From positions 1 to 37,476 of the forward strand of contig CALHAW010000007.1 of assembly GCA_937934135.1 (NCBI GenBank): a stretch of DNA of 37,476 nucleotides, written 5' to 3'. This DNA comes from an uncultured Alphaproteobacteria bacterium. Lineage in GTDB: Bacteria > Pseudomonadota > Alphaproteobacteria > Micavibrionales > Micavibrionaceae. The position numbers and the translations under genes are program-made. Shown here in pieces: positions 1 through 7,823 of the stretch (the first letter of the stretch is position 1; the number at the start of each line of letters is the position of its first letter). A model generated the notes under the pieces. That model worked only from the letters and a program-made list of their open reading frames with translations, was not told the origin of the DNA and ran no database searches.

Positions 1-762
1 AAAACGCCTGCACGTAAGGACATTAGTTCAGATTTCCCACTACGTGGCTTTGTAACTTGCGGGGATTGTGAAAAGCCTCTAACCGCTTGTTGGTCAACCA
101 GCAAGTCCGGCAAGAAGCATCCCTACTACATGTGCTACAACCGAAACTGCGAGAGCAAGCGTAAATCAATTCCCAGGGCAAAGTTGGAAACTGCATTTGC
201 AGAGCTCTTAGCTAAGCTTCAACCAACGCAAGAATTAGTAAATATCGCAAAACTTGCATTCAAGAGTTTCTGAGAGCAACGCAACATTCAAATGGAGAAC
301 CTTGAAAAGACAGCACGACAAGAAATCACAAAGCTTGAAAAACAAATAGAGCTACTGGTTGACCGCATTGTCGACACAGACAGCCCCACGGCAATAGAAG
401 CCTATGAAAAACGTATTGCCAAGTTTGAAAAGGATAAGCTCATTATGGCTGAAAAACTCAGTAATCGGGATAGAATCAGACGCCCCTATGATGAAATGTT
501 CGAACACGCCCTTCAATTCCTCGCAAACCCTTGGAAACTATGGGGTTCTAATCGTTTGGAAGACAAGAAAACAGTGCTGAAATTAGCATTCCAAGAGCGT
601 CTTCCATATCACCGAGAAACAGGGTTTCGAACACCAAAAACCACTATACCTTTCAAGGTGTTAGCGGGTCTTAACATAGGGAAATGTGAAATGGTGCGCC
701 CCGGAGGATTCGAACCTCCGACCTTTGCATTCGTAGTGCAACGCTCTATCCAGCTGAGCTAG
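1..762 (+). pseudogene. Large serine recombinase, C-terminal part, interrupted by an in-frame TGA
   Basis: The gene enters from the left edge. Frame 1 reads a recombinase zinc-ribbon (CGDC, then CYNRNC about 25 residues later) followed by a helical stretch up to a TGA at 271-273. The same frame continues without a shift through a Glu/Lys-rich coiled coil (about 292-480) and the usual C-terminal block of this family (YHRETGFRTPKTTIPFKVL, about 607-663). The TGA sits where a Trp (TGG) would fit, so this looks like a nonsense mutation. The downstream piece has an ATG at 292 but no catalytic domain. The frame ends at 760-762 inside the tRNA-Arg gene; the last 23 or so codons are antisense tRNA sequence, as is common for integrases next to their attachment site. 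The N-terminal resolvase domain lies outside the window. Probably the inactive integrase of an element to the left. Confidence 0.75.
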
Positions 763-768
763 GGGCGC
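692..768 (-). tRNA. tRNA-Arg (anticodon ACG)
   Basis: On the reverse strand the sequence folds as a complete cloverleaf: acceptor GCGCCCC/GGGGCGC, D-arm GCTC/GAGC, anticodon stem TTGCA/TGCAA with loop CTACGAA (anticodon ACG, read as ICG after deamination), T-arm GGAGG-TTCGAAT-CCTCC, and an encoded CCA end. Its 3' end faces the recombinase fragment, the orientation expected when an element integrates into the 3' part of a tRNA gene and leaves the tRNA intact. Confidence 0.95.
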
Positions 769-788
769 ATCCCTTAATATTCCGCGAC

Positions 789-816
789 AATATAGGCGGA
801 TTGCATTTAAATGCAA
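789..816 (-). promoter_or_regulatory. Putative sigma-70 promoter of tRNA-Arg
   Basis: On the reverse strand TTGCAT (811-816) and TATATT (789-794) are separated by 16 bases, placing a start about 14 bases before the tRNA. The -35 box is part of a perfect 16-base palindrome at 801-816 (TTGCATTTAAATGCAA), and a GGGGAAA/TTTCCCC inverted repeat lies just beyond (about 818-840). Boxes were judged by eye. Confidence 0.45.
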
Positions 817-946
817 GGGGGAAATATTATTCTTTTCCCCATGAGGGGGATTCTTGACATATCAACGCTTTACTTTGATTAAGTGTCGGCTTACAAAGAA
901 TGTTATATAATTCTGATTCATAATATAACGGTACTGGGTCACCAAA

Positions 947-2233
947 ATGATACATAAATTAACATTAAACAGCTCTTTAATTGCACTCGCTCTGATAGCT
1001 GGTAATCTCTCCCTTGGCGCATTTTCAATGGCACAGGCCGCAGATAAGCCCGTCTTGGTGATTACTAATAAGAATATGGGCGCTCAAAACACAACAATCA
1101 GAAACGCCAGCAATGTTGCTTCTGCGGCGTCGCGTATTTCAACACAAGCAAGCAGTACGCGATCCTCTTCTGTTTATAATCGCCCTTCTGTCGCCCCCAC
1201 AATCACCGCAGAACAAATTACTGGCGCGGCTTATTTTGAAGGCGATAATACGATTGTCGGCAAACAGGTTAATGACCTTACTAAAGATTTATCAAGCATG
1301 AAAAGCAAAGTAAACCGCATGGGTGAACAGCTTCGGTCTATTGAACAAAAAGGCCGTAATGGCGCGGCGGCTTATTATGCCAGCATCGCAACAATTAATA
1401 CGCAACTTCAAACAGGAACAACACCAGGCAATCCACGCCTTGTAAAACGCCTAAACACGGCGCAACAAAATTTGGATCTTCTGGGTAAGAATGTTTCCGA
1501 GCTTAATAACCTTGGTGTTGAAATTGCCGATACAGCATCAAAAGGGGCATTCCTGCTTGATCAAGCGCGCTCCGCTTATACTGTTTCTGGCGCGGTTGAA
1601 GAAGACCATGTCCGCCTTGCGATGTTAGAAGATGACATTAACAGTGCGATGGTCACGGTTAATCGCCTTTTAAATAACGTCAGTGACGATATCAGCAGAA
1701 CAACATCTTACCTAAGCACTGAACAACAAAACTTAAGAACGCTGGCCTTGGCCGTGAGTGATGGCCGTTTATACGGTAAGAATCTTGCCAACTACCCGTT
1801 CTCTCGGGCGCAACAAAGTCCGCTTGTCCAACAAGCCAGCTTTGGTGGCGCGTCACAGCAAGATTTCACACCCGCTCCAGCACCGCAAAATTCAAACGCA
1901 CAAAACTTTGGGCCTGCCTCTTCTGTCGGCTCACCACGCCCTCTTGCGAAGATCCGTTTCGACAAGCCCAATGTTGATTTTGAACAACCTATTTACGTTG
2001 CTACCCAAAACGCTCTGCAACAGTATCCTGATGCACGTTTTGAGCTAATTGCTGTTCACCCAACATCAGGCAACCCAGCGCAAGTTGCGATTGAAAGCAC
2101 ACGCTCCAGACGTAATGCAGAACGCGTGCTTCGTACCCTTACCCAAATTGGAATTGATCTGAGCCGTATTGATCTGTCATACGCACCAAGCAACGATGCA
2201 CAAAGCAGTGAAGTTCACATTTTCTTGCGTTAA
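947..2233 (+). CDS. Secreted coiled-coil protein with C-terminal OmpA-like domain
   Basis: 428 residues. A signal peptide is clear: a basic start, a hydrophobic core and a cleavage site after AQA at about residue 31. Residues 35-95 are Ser/Thr/Ala/Asn-rich and probably unstructured. Residues 105-270 are helical and likely coiled coil (KDLSSMKSKVNRMGEQLRSIEQ). A Gln/Pro-rich linker is followed from about residue 332 by a fold resembling OmpA/MotB: IRFDKPNVDFEQPIY, a predicted helix, FELIAVHP, then STRSRRNAERVLRTLTQIGI, where R-x2-NAERV-x3-L is the typical OmpA-C helix. This suggests peptidoglycan contact in the periplasm. A possible -10 (TATAAT, 906-911) precedes it. It lies 7 bases upstream of the next gene, so the two are probably co-transcribed. 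The exact function is not recognised. Confidence 0.8.
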   Translation: MIHKLTLNSSLIALALIAGNLSLGAFSMAQAADKPVLVITNKNMGAQNTTIRNASNVASAASRISTQASSTRSSSVYNRPSVAPTITAEQITGAAYFEGDNTIVGKQVNDLTKDLSSMKSKVNRMGEQLRSIEQKGRNGAAAYYASIATINTQLQTGTTPGNPRLVKRLNTAQQNLDLLGKNVSELNNLGVEIADTASKGAFLLDQARSAYTVSGAVEEDHVRLAMLEDDINSAMVTVNRLLNNVSDDISRTTSYLSTEQQNLRTLALAVSDGRLYGKNLANYPFSRAQQSPLVQQASFGGASQQDFTPAPAPQNSNAQNFGPASSVGSPRPLAKIRFDKPNVDFEQPIYVATQNALQQYPDARFELIAVHPTSGNPAQVAIESTRSRRNAERVLRTLTQIGIDLSRIDLSYAPSNDAQSSEVHIFLR

Positions 2234-2240
2234 GTAAGAC

Positions 2241-3173
2241 GTGAACATTAAACGCCAATCTTTTGTTTTGATTGTTATTTATGTCGCCATTGCTGCGATA
2301 GCATTTTTCGCAGGACAGCATTTGATTGGCACTTCAAAAAACAAAAAACTCCCCCTTATTTACCAAGGTGCCTTGCCCAGCATTGGCCCACTCGTGACCG
2401 TCCAGAAAATAAAAGTCTCTTATGATGGTGACACCGCCATCGCCACGCTTCAGCAAAAAGATTTGGATACCATCACAATCGGGCAAAAAGTAGTTTTATA
2501 TGATGATGAAAAAACCACGATGCCCTTAGGCGGAAAAATTAACCGTTTTACAAGTGAAAACAATCAGATCAAGGCGTTTATCGAGCTTCCCGAAGGCACA
2601 AATACAGAATTTCTTTCAAACATTGTTGGTGTAATCACGCAAGAACTTCGTGCGATTCAGCGCCTCCCTCTTGATATTCTACAAACTGATAAAGAGGGCG
2701 GAAAATTTATCTGGATTGCACAACTTGATAATGCTGTGGCTTTATATAAACTTATTAAGCACCCCATCACGATTGGCGCCCACAATGGCATATATTTTGA
2801 ACCCCAAGCGCTTCATCACGCTCCTGAAGGCCTAATCATTATCAATCCAGACAATAAAATAAACCCTGATACGCATTATATGGTGACTCCGGCCAAGATT
2901 GACGCACCGCTTCATAACCCCATTCATCAAGCATGGATTGATTTTGAGCTTTATCGTTTAGAAGTGCAACAAGCCCGCCTCATCAAACAAGCAGAAGATT
3001 GCGTAAATGGCGTGGAGAGAGAGCCTATAACCGGTGACAGCTCTTCTGGTTCCAGCAATAGCTGCGGTGGAAACACTGACCCCAATGACATTATGTTTCA
3101 AGTCTTTCAAAGCTTAACCCAGCCTGCTGACGCAGGCGGCGGTAATGCTTGTGGGTCATCTTGCGGGCAATAA
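2241..3173 (+). CDS. Membrane-anchored protein with HlyD-like barrel features and Cys-rich C-terminus
   Basis: 310 residues from a GTG start only 7 bases after the previous stop; no ATG lies upstream in frame. One N-terminal membrane segment (residues 8-27, VLIVIYVAIAAIAFFAG) has no obvious cleavage site, so it is probably an inner-membrane anchor with a periplasmic body. Residues 75-130 (TITIGQKVVLYDDEKTTM, then a beta-rich stretch ending FLSNIVGVIT) resemble the barrel domain of membrane-fusion (HlyD-type) proteins, which is a weak inference. The C-terminus carries a Ser/Gly-rich linker and paired cysteines (SSNSCGG and NACGSSCGQ), unusual for a fusion protein and suggestive of disulfides or metal binding. 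It pairs with the OmpA-like gene upstream. No confident family assignment. Confidence 0.7.
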   Translation: MNIKRQSFVLIVIYVAIAAIAFFAGQHLIGTSKNKKLPLIYQGALPSIGPLVTVQKIKVSYDGDTAIATLQQKDLDTITIGQKVVLYDDEKTTMPLGGKINRFTSENNQIKAFIELPEGTNTEFLSNIVGVITQELRAIQRLPLDILQTDKEGGKFIWIAQLDNAVALYKLIKHPITIGAHNGIYFEPQALHHAPEGLIIINPDNKINPDTHYMVTPAKIDAPLHNPIHQAWIDFELYRLEVQQARLIKQAEDCVNGVEREPITGDSSSGSSNSCGGNTDPNDIMFQVFQSLTQPADAGGGNACGSSCGQ

Positions 3174-3178
3174 AACTC

Positions 3179-3628
3179 TCAATAAAGCGCGCTTACCATT
3201 CCTTCAATACCATCCTCTAACATATCCATCATAATGTAGAAATCTTGCATATCCCCATAATAAGGGTCAGGCACATTATCTTGGGCAACACGTGAACAAT
3301 ACTTGCTAAACATTTGAATTTTATGTTTAAATTGGGCAAGGCAGTCATCCTGTAATATCTTAAAATGCCCCTGATCCATCGCAATAATATAATCAAAATT
3401 TTCAAAATCTACCGCGTTTATTTTACGCGCCACCTGCCCCTGTGTTGAGATATTTCTATCACTTAAGATTTTTAATGCCCGCCTATCTGGTCGATCACCA
3501 ACATGATAACCATGCGTACCCGCAGAATCAATAACGCCCCGCCCATCCCCAATTTTATGGCGCAGCAGTGCCTCCGCACTAGCAGAACGACATATATTGC
3601 CTGTACAAACGAATAATATAGATGGCAT
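3179..3628 (-). CDS. Low-molecular-weight protein tyrosine phosphatase
   Basis: 149 residues from ATG 3628, chosen because AAGGAG lies 9 bases upstream and the protein then begins directly with the family's first strand, MPSILFVCTGNICRS; a longer frame to 3727 exists but would be atypical. The CX5R(S) phosphate-binding loop is C8-TGNIC-R14-S15. The general-acid loop is present as VPDPYYGD. Such enzymes dephosphorylate Tyr-phosphorylated proteins, often BY-kinases controlling polysaccharide export; no such kinase is in this window. The gene converges on the Cys-tailed membrane gene (5-base gap) and diverges from olsB. Confidence 0.93.
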   Translation of the reverse strand: MPSILFVCTGNICRSASAEALLRHKIGDGRGVIDSAGTHGYHVGDRPDRRALKILSDRNISTQGQVARKINAVDFENFDYIIAMDQGHFKILQDDCLAQFKHKIQMFSKYCSRVAQDNVPDPYYGDMQDFYIMMDMLEDGIEGMVSALY

Positions 3629-3720
3629 CACTGCATACTCCTTCTTCTTATTAACAATCCCCTTATACAGATAAACTGATAAAACTTGACCATCAAGGGG
3701 GAATAAGGAAGGATATGACC

Positions 3721-4542
3721 ATGTCACAACCGCCCTATGATCCTGATAAAATTCAGGTCCGACTTGCCAATACGCCAGCAGAAATTAAAGCGTCACAGGC
3801 CATTCGCTATCAAGTTTTTTATGAGGAGTATGGCGCAAAGCCAAACGAGGAAATGGAACGTGAACAACGCGATATTGACCCGTATGATGACATTACAGAT
3901 CACTTGATTGTTATTGATAATGATCTGCCTGACGCCGAAAAAATTATTGGGACATACCGCCTGTTACGCCGTGAAGCCGCCGAAAAATACGGACAATTTT
4001 ACACCAGTGATGAATATGACATTCAACCCTTGCTCGATTATAAACAAGATATCTTAGAGTTGGGTCGCTCTTGCGTGCTGCCCAATTATAGAACCCGCCC
4101 TATCTTACAAAAACTTTGGGAAGGTATTGCCCATTATATTGCCGATCATAATATTGAATTAATGTTTGGTTGTGCCAGCTTTCACGGCACAGATACTAAT
4201 GTTTTGGCGACACAGCTTTCCTATCTCTATCATTATCATTTGGCCCCAGCTGAGCTTTGCCCCCGTACCAAAGATGAATTTTTCGTCGATATGAACATGA
4301 TTCCCAAAGAAGAATTGGACGCAAAAGCGGCCTTTATTGCAATGCCTCCGCTCCTTAAGGGCTATATCCGCCTTGGCGCGTATATTGGGGATGGCGCGTA
4401 TGTTGATGAACAGTTTAACACCACAGATGTTTGCATTGTAATGCCAACGGCACTGGTTCGTGAAAAATACGTAAAACATTATGAACGTAAAACGCAAAAA
4501 ATCATCCCGTCTGGTGATAAAGTCAGCGAAGCTGTTACATAA
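3721..4542 (+). CDS. olsB: L-ornithine N(alpha)-acyltransferase (OlsB-type, GNAT fold)
   Basis: 273 residues. OlsB transfers a 3-hydroxyacyl chain from ACP to the alpha-amino group of ornithine, the first step of ornithine-lipid synthesis. Family features seen: VRLANTPAEIKASQAIRYQVF, then EEYGA, the acidic DIDPYDDITDHLIV block, IIGTYRLLRREAA, and LELGRSCVLPNYRTRPIL, followed by FGCASFHGTD. The start is ATG 3721 rather than the ATG at 3715, because AAGGAAGG (3705-3712) is only 2 bases from 3715 but 8 from 3721. A PlsC-type acyltransferase follows 15 bases downstream, matching the known olsB-olsA pairing, which strengthens the call over a generic GNAT or an acyl-homoserine-lactone synthase. Confidence 0.85.
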   Translation: MSQPPYDPDKIQVRLANTPAEIKASQAIRYQVFYEEYGAKPNEEMEREQRDIDPYDDITDHLIVIDNDLPDAEKIIGTYRLLRREAAEKYGQFYTSDEYDIQPLLDYKQDILELGRSCVLPNYRTRPILQKLWEGIAHYIADHNIELMFGCASFHGTDTNVLATQLSYLYHYHLAPAELCPRTKDEFFVDMNMIPKEELDAKAAFIAMPPLLKGYIRLGAYIGDGAYVDEQFNTTDVCIVMPTALVREKYVKHYERKTQKIIPSGDKVSEAVT

Positions 4543-4557
4543 AAGATTGCTTTAATT

Positions 4558-5316
4558 ATGCGCGTTCTTATTGCCTGCTTTAAATTATTAGTTTTTGTAA
4601 TCCTCAGCCTGATTACCATTCCGCTTCAGGCGCTTGGTCTTATGCTGTTTGGTAATCATAGGCTGTTTTATCTTATTCCGCACCTGTACCACAACATGAC
4701 CTGCGCCATTTTCAATGTGAAAGTGAAGATTGAAGGCACACGGATTGATGATGGGCAAATCCTATATGTTGGTAATCATCTCTCTTATATTGATATCCCG
4801 GTGCTGGGCGGCAATATGCCTGCAACCTTTATCGCCAAGCATGAGGTCAAAAACTGGCCTATTTTTGGGACGCTTGGCTCACTGTCTAAGACTGTTTACA
4901 TCACCCGCGATAGAAACGCCGCTGATAAGGCCATTCAAAGCATCGAAAAATCACTAAAAGCGGAACGCTCACTCATTTTATTCCCAGAAGGAACATCTAC
5001 AGATGGGTATAATATTCTTCCTTTTAAATCAAGTCTTTTTGAGCTTTTTCTCAATAATCAAATTAAAGATAATTTAATTATACAACCCTTCACTCTCACG
5101 ATTAATCCACCTCAAAACCATGATCTTTATGCATGGTATGGAGAAATGGAAATGGTGCCGCATTTATGGCGCCTTGCTTTGTCCAAAGGTATTGATTTAA
5201 CCCTGATATTTCATCCACCGCGTAAGGCTTCCGCCTATAATAACCGCAAGATTTTTGCCAAAGATTGCCATGATGATGTTCTAAAAGGTCTTGATTTTCA
5301 CAATAAAGCGGCCTAA
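4558..5316 (+). CDS. olsA: PlsC-family acyltransferase, probably lyso-ornithine lipid O-acyltransferase (OlsA-type)
   Basis: 252 residues with an N-terminal membrane segment (residues 5-32). The HX4D catalytic motif is in GNHLSYIDIP (about residues 73-82) and the phosphate or substrate motif is FPEGTSTDG (about residues 142-150). The family includes 1-acyl-glycerol-3-phosphate acyltransferase (PlsC) and OlsA, which adds the second, ester-linked acyl chain to lyso-ornithine lipid. The olsB-type gene 15 bases upstream makes OlsA the better reading. A housekeeping PlsC role cannot be ruled out without seeing whether another plsC exists in the genome. Confidence 0.8.
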   Translation: MRVLIACFKLLVFVILSLITIPLQALGLMLFGNHRLFYLIPHLYHNMTCAIFNVKVKIEGTRIDDGQILYVGNHLSYIDIPVLGGNMPATFIAKHEVKNWPIFGTLGSLSKTVYITRDRNAADKAIQSIEKSLKAERSLILFPEGTSTDGYNILPFKSSLFELFLNNQIKDNLIIQPFTLTINPPQNHDLYAWYGEMEMVPHLWRLALSKGIDLTLIFHPPRKASAYNNRKIFAKDCHDDVLKGLDFHNKAA

Positions 5317-5352
5317 ACCCTTAAAAGAACAGATAAAGATTGGAACATAGAA

Positions 5353-5571
5353 ATGGATATCACCCCTGAAGAGCTTGTAAAAATTCAAGCTTATTTACGC
5401 TCAAAATTCGACAATAGCGGCTTGGCAGTACGCCCCCGCTCACAAACAGGTGATTCTATTGAAGTCTTGTTAAACGGCGAATTTATCGGCCTTGTCTATA
5501 AAGATACCGATGAAGGCGAAACATCTTATGATTTCAACATGTCTATATTGGACATAGACCTTCCAGAATAA
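5353..5571 (+). CDS. DUF3126 family protein
   Basis: 72 residues, matching the size and pattern of DUF3126, a small family essentially confined to Alphaproteobacteria: EELVKIQAYLRSKF at the start, RPRSQTGDSIEVLLNGEFIG in the middle, and the conserved ending SYDFNMSILDIDL. No function is known. It follows the olsA-type gene by 36 bases on the same strand and is followed by a terminator, so it is probably the last gene of that transcription unit. No strong ribosome site is seen. Confidence 0.85.
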   Translation: MDITPEELVKIQAYLRSKFDNSGLAVRPRSQTGDSIEVLLNGEFIGLVYKDTDEGETSYDFNMSILDIDLPE

Positions 5572-5655
5572 ACCTTTTGGTGACTATCACACTAAAACAC
5601 GCCATTTTAGGTATTTTATTGTGATTTGAAGTAAAAAAAACCACTTTATTCATCG

Positions 5656-5690
5656 CATGATGCTTTATAATCAAAGGCATCATGTTTTTA
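5656..5690 (+). terminator. Rho-independent-type terminator after the DUF3126 gene
   Basis: The arms CATGATGC (5656-5663) and GCATCATG (5677-5684) pair perfectly and are extended inward by TTT/AAA with one bulged G; the loop is ATAATC. TTTTTATATTT follows. It separates the ols unit from the M23 cluster. Its position also argues that translation of the next gene does not begin at the ATG at 5657, which lies inside the stem. Confidence 0.6.
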
Positions 5691-5746
5691 TATTTACCTT
5701 ATTTTTGCACCCATACCCGCTTTCGGGATACACTGGGGATGGTGTC

Positions 5747-7234
5747 ATGATGCATAAAAACGGTCTAAAAAAATTAATTTGTTTAAATCTACTGCTTTTC
5801 TGCGGTATAGCATTGTTTATTCCACAAAGCGCAATAGCGCAAAACTGTACAATCACAAACCCCGCTACAGCTATTCAAACATCTGTTGGTGAATATGGCG
5901 CACAACGCGATGGTGGCGCCCGAAGCCACCGCGGCGTCGATATTATGATCCCCATGTGTACGCCTGTACCCAATCAAACCGTTGGTGGACAACCTTGTAC
6001 TATCATGATGAACGGCACATCACCTGTCTGGAAAACTGGTGGTTATGGCCTTTATGCACGGTATAATTGCGGACCACGTGTAGAAGTCAGATATGCCCAT
6101 TTAAATGGCTGGACAGCTGGATTACCATCAAACGGACGAAGCGGCGCAGCAAAGCAAACACCCCCACATATACACTATGAAGTTATCATTTATCCAAACG
6201 GATCTAGCCGCGGCGGCATAAAAGTTGACCCTCAATGTGTTTGGGGCGCGCATCCTAATCGCGCAAACTGTTGCTCTGGTTTAGGTGCTAACTGCGGATT
6301 AGGTGTCTCACCAGCAAATATGTGTGACAATACTGTTTTAGATGCCCTTGTCAGAAATGCCAATAACCGTGGCTTTGGGCGCGGAAAAACAACAGGAATG
6401 TCCATCGCATCGGGAATCTCTCCACAAAGTGTCGGCCCAGGCCCCTTTGAAAAAGATGAACCACAATGCTCTGACACACCTCCAGATGATCCAAACACAC
6501 CTGAACGGGAAGACCAACAACCTCAACAAGGTGTTGAGCATGAGCATAATGATATTACAGATTTAGAGGCCGGTGGACAGCTGCCTGTTTTACAACCGCC
6601 TCCGTTTAATCCGACAACACCATCCATCGACCCAGCACCTGATGAACTTCCTCCAGTCCCCGGTACACCTGGTGGTGACCCGACATTGGTGCCAACCGCC
6701 CCCACCAGTGAAGACAGTGAAATAAGCGGATGCGCCATGGATACATGGGTAGCAATGGTTAATCAGGCTGCGATTGAAACACGCCGTGAGGATATTGTGA
6801 ATAAACGCTTTATCGTGAAATCAGATTCTGTTTTACGTTTCGGGTGCTTTGAACAACATATAAAAACGGCAGCAGACTCCCTTGGCTCTGTTTTTAGCGA
6901 AACGCAAAAATGGCGCTCACGCACTGTTGATTTAATTGGTAAAAGAGTTGAGGTGCGCCGCGAATTAGGAACACAATCACTGGATAATGCGCTCGCCTCT
7001 GTCGTAGAAAACACCACGCAAAGCTATTATAATAGACAATTCAATCATGCCCCGCTTTCTGGCAGTACCCCTGTCGGCGCCACATCGGGTGGTACAAATT
7101 GTAATTTGATGAACCGTGTTTGGCAGGCCGCAAAATGTAAGAATTTTGATGATGTAAATGTGTTTTATAGTTTTGATGATTTAAAAACAACAGACCCACG
7201 GGAATTTCCCGCGAATATGAGGTGTGATGGATAA
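5747..7234 (+). CDS. Secreted M23 (LytM-type) metallopeptidase with C-terminal 'WQAAKC' module
   Basis: 495 residues from ATG 5747 (ATG 5750 is equally possible); the longer frame from 5657 would begin inside a terminator and bury the signal peptide. Signal peptide residues 1-31, cleavage after AIA. The M23 domain (about 40-165) has the full zinc and catalytic set: H61-x3-D65 (SHRGVDI), H118 in YAHLNG, and H141-x-H143 (PHIHYE). It should cut peptide cross-bridges in peptidoglycan. Many cysteines suggest disulfides. A Pro-rich linker (about 240-325) leads to a second module (about 329-495) with KSDSVLRFGCFEQ and NRVWQAAKCKNF, which recurs in the protein at 9068-9994. I do not recognise this module. 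First gene of a four-gene set; it overlaps the next gene. Confidence 0.85.
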   Translation: MMHKNGLKKLICLNLLLFCGIALFIPQSAIAQNCTITNPATAIQTSVGEYGAQRDGGARSHRGVDIMIPMCTPVPNQTVGGQPCTIMMNGTSPVWKTGGYGLYARYNCGPRVEVRYAHLNGWTAGLPSNGRSGAAKQTPPHIHYEVIIYPNGSSRGGIKVDPQCVWGAHPNRANCCSGLGANCGLGVSPANMCDNTVLDALVRNANNRGFGRGKTTGMSIASGISPQSVGPGPFEKDEPQCSDTPPDDPNTPEREDQQPQQGVEHEHNDITDLEAGGQLPVLQPPPFNPTTPSIDPAPDELPPVPGTPGGDPTLVPTAPTSEDSEISGCAMDTWVAMVNQAAIETRREDIVNKRFIVKSDSVLRFGCFEQHIKTAADSLGSVFSETQKWRSRTVDLIGKRVEVRRELGTQSLDNALASVVENTTQSYYNRQFNHAPLSGSTPVGATSGGTNCNLMNRVWQAAKCKNFDDVNVFYSFDDLKTTDPREFPANMRCDG

Positions 7235-7814
7235 AAGACTCTTTTTACTGCTCGTCATGATGCTTACGCTTTTTCCTTATACGAAAATGCTGAAAGCACA
7301 ACAACAAGAAGTGGGCGCGTCGCTACGCTATACACTCTGTAGTGCGCCCGACGATTCTAATGCCTGCTTTATCGCCTTTCATAAAATGCGTAGCCTCACC
7401 AACCCAATCAACGGTAAGCCATTCTTCGATGATGGCATTCATTATCTTGAGGGTGGACAGCTTTTTGTTTACCCCACCTATGCCGTAGCAGAGCCTGATT
7501 TAGATGGGGATGGCTTTAAAGAGTTAATTGTTGCGCTTCATGAACAAGAAGAAACAACCGGCGTTTTTTGTCCCAAAGCGAATGAATGTCCGCATTTTAT
7601 TTTACAAGATAGGAATATATCAGGGAAACGCCCCTCTTTACGAAACTTCAAAATACTCAGCACGCTTTATGCTTTTGCTGTAGGGCTTTCTACGGATGAA
7701 GTTGTCGGCGGGTATCGTTCTTTACGCGCCTATAAAGATTCAAAAATAAAAGACTTTGATGTCTATCAATATGATCGAAAAAGTGACGAATATTTTAATA
7801 TTTCAGATAGGTAG
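7227..7814 (+). CDS. Secreted protein with a calcium-loop-like DxDxDG motif, function unknown
   Basis: 195 residues from ATG 7227, which overlaps the end of the M23 gene by 8 bases (a GTG at 7224 in the same frame is also possible; TGAGG lies just upstream). Signal peptide residues 1-25 (LFLLLVMMLTLF...). The mature part has two cysteine pairs (C38/C47 and C115/C121). Residues 91-99 read DLDGDGFKE, the spacing of an EF-hand/FG-GAP type calcium loop in a strand context (AEPDLDGDGFKELIVAL), so a small beta-propeller-like or inhibitor-like fold is possible. Sandwiched between two M23-type genes and translationally coupled to the first, it may be a partner or modulator of the peptidase; this is inference. 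No family recognised. Confidence 0.75.
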   Translation: MDKRLFLLLVMMLTLFPYTKMLKAQQQEVGASLRYTLCSAPDDSNACFIAFHKMRSLTNPINGKPFFDDGIHYLEGGQLFVYPTYAVAEPDLDGDGFKELIVALHEQEETTGVFCPKANECPHFILQDRNISGKRPSLRNFKILSTLYAFAVGLSTDEVVGGYRSLRAYKDSKIKDFDVYQYDRKSDEYFNISDR

Positions 7815-7823
7815 GAGAGTATA

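Noticed and set aside
271-273. TGA in the recombinase as a sign that TGA encodes Trp or selenocysteine
   Set aside because: Several intact genes here (lpxK, the DAHP synthase, the GNAT gene) end in TGA and no others need read-through, so a nonsense mutation is simpler.
3679-3705. Short inverted repeat CTTGA/TCAAG in the LMW-PTP/olsB gap as an operator
   Set aside because: Arms of five bases are expected by chance in this much sequence and no regulator site was matched.
5657-5746. Upstream ATG (5657) as start of the first M23 gene
   Set aside because: It lies inside the terminator stem, and the resulting N-terminus places about 30 extra residues before a clear signal peptide.
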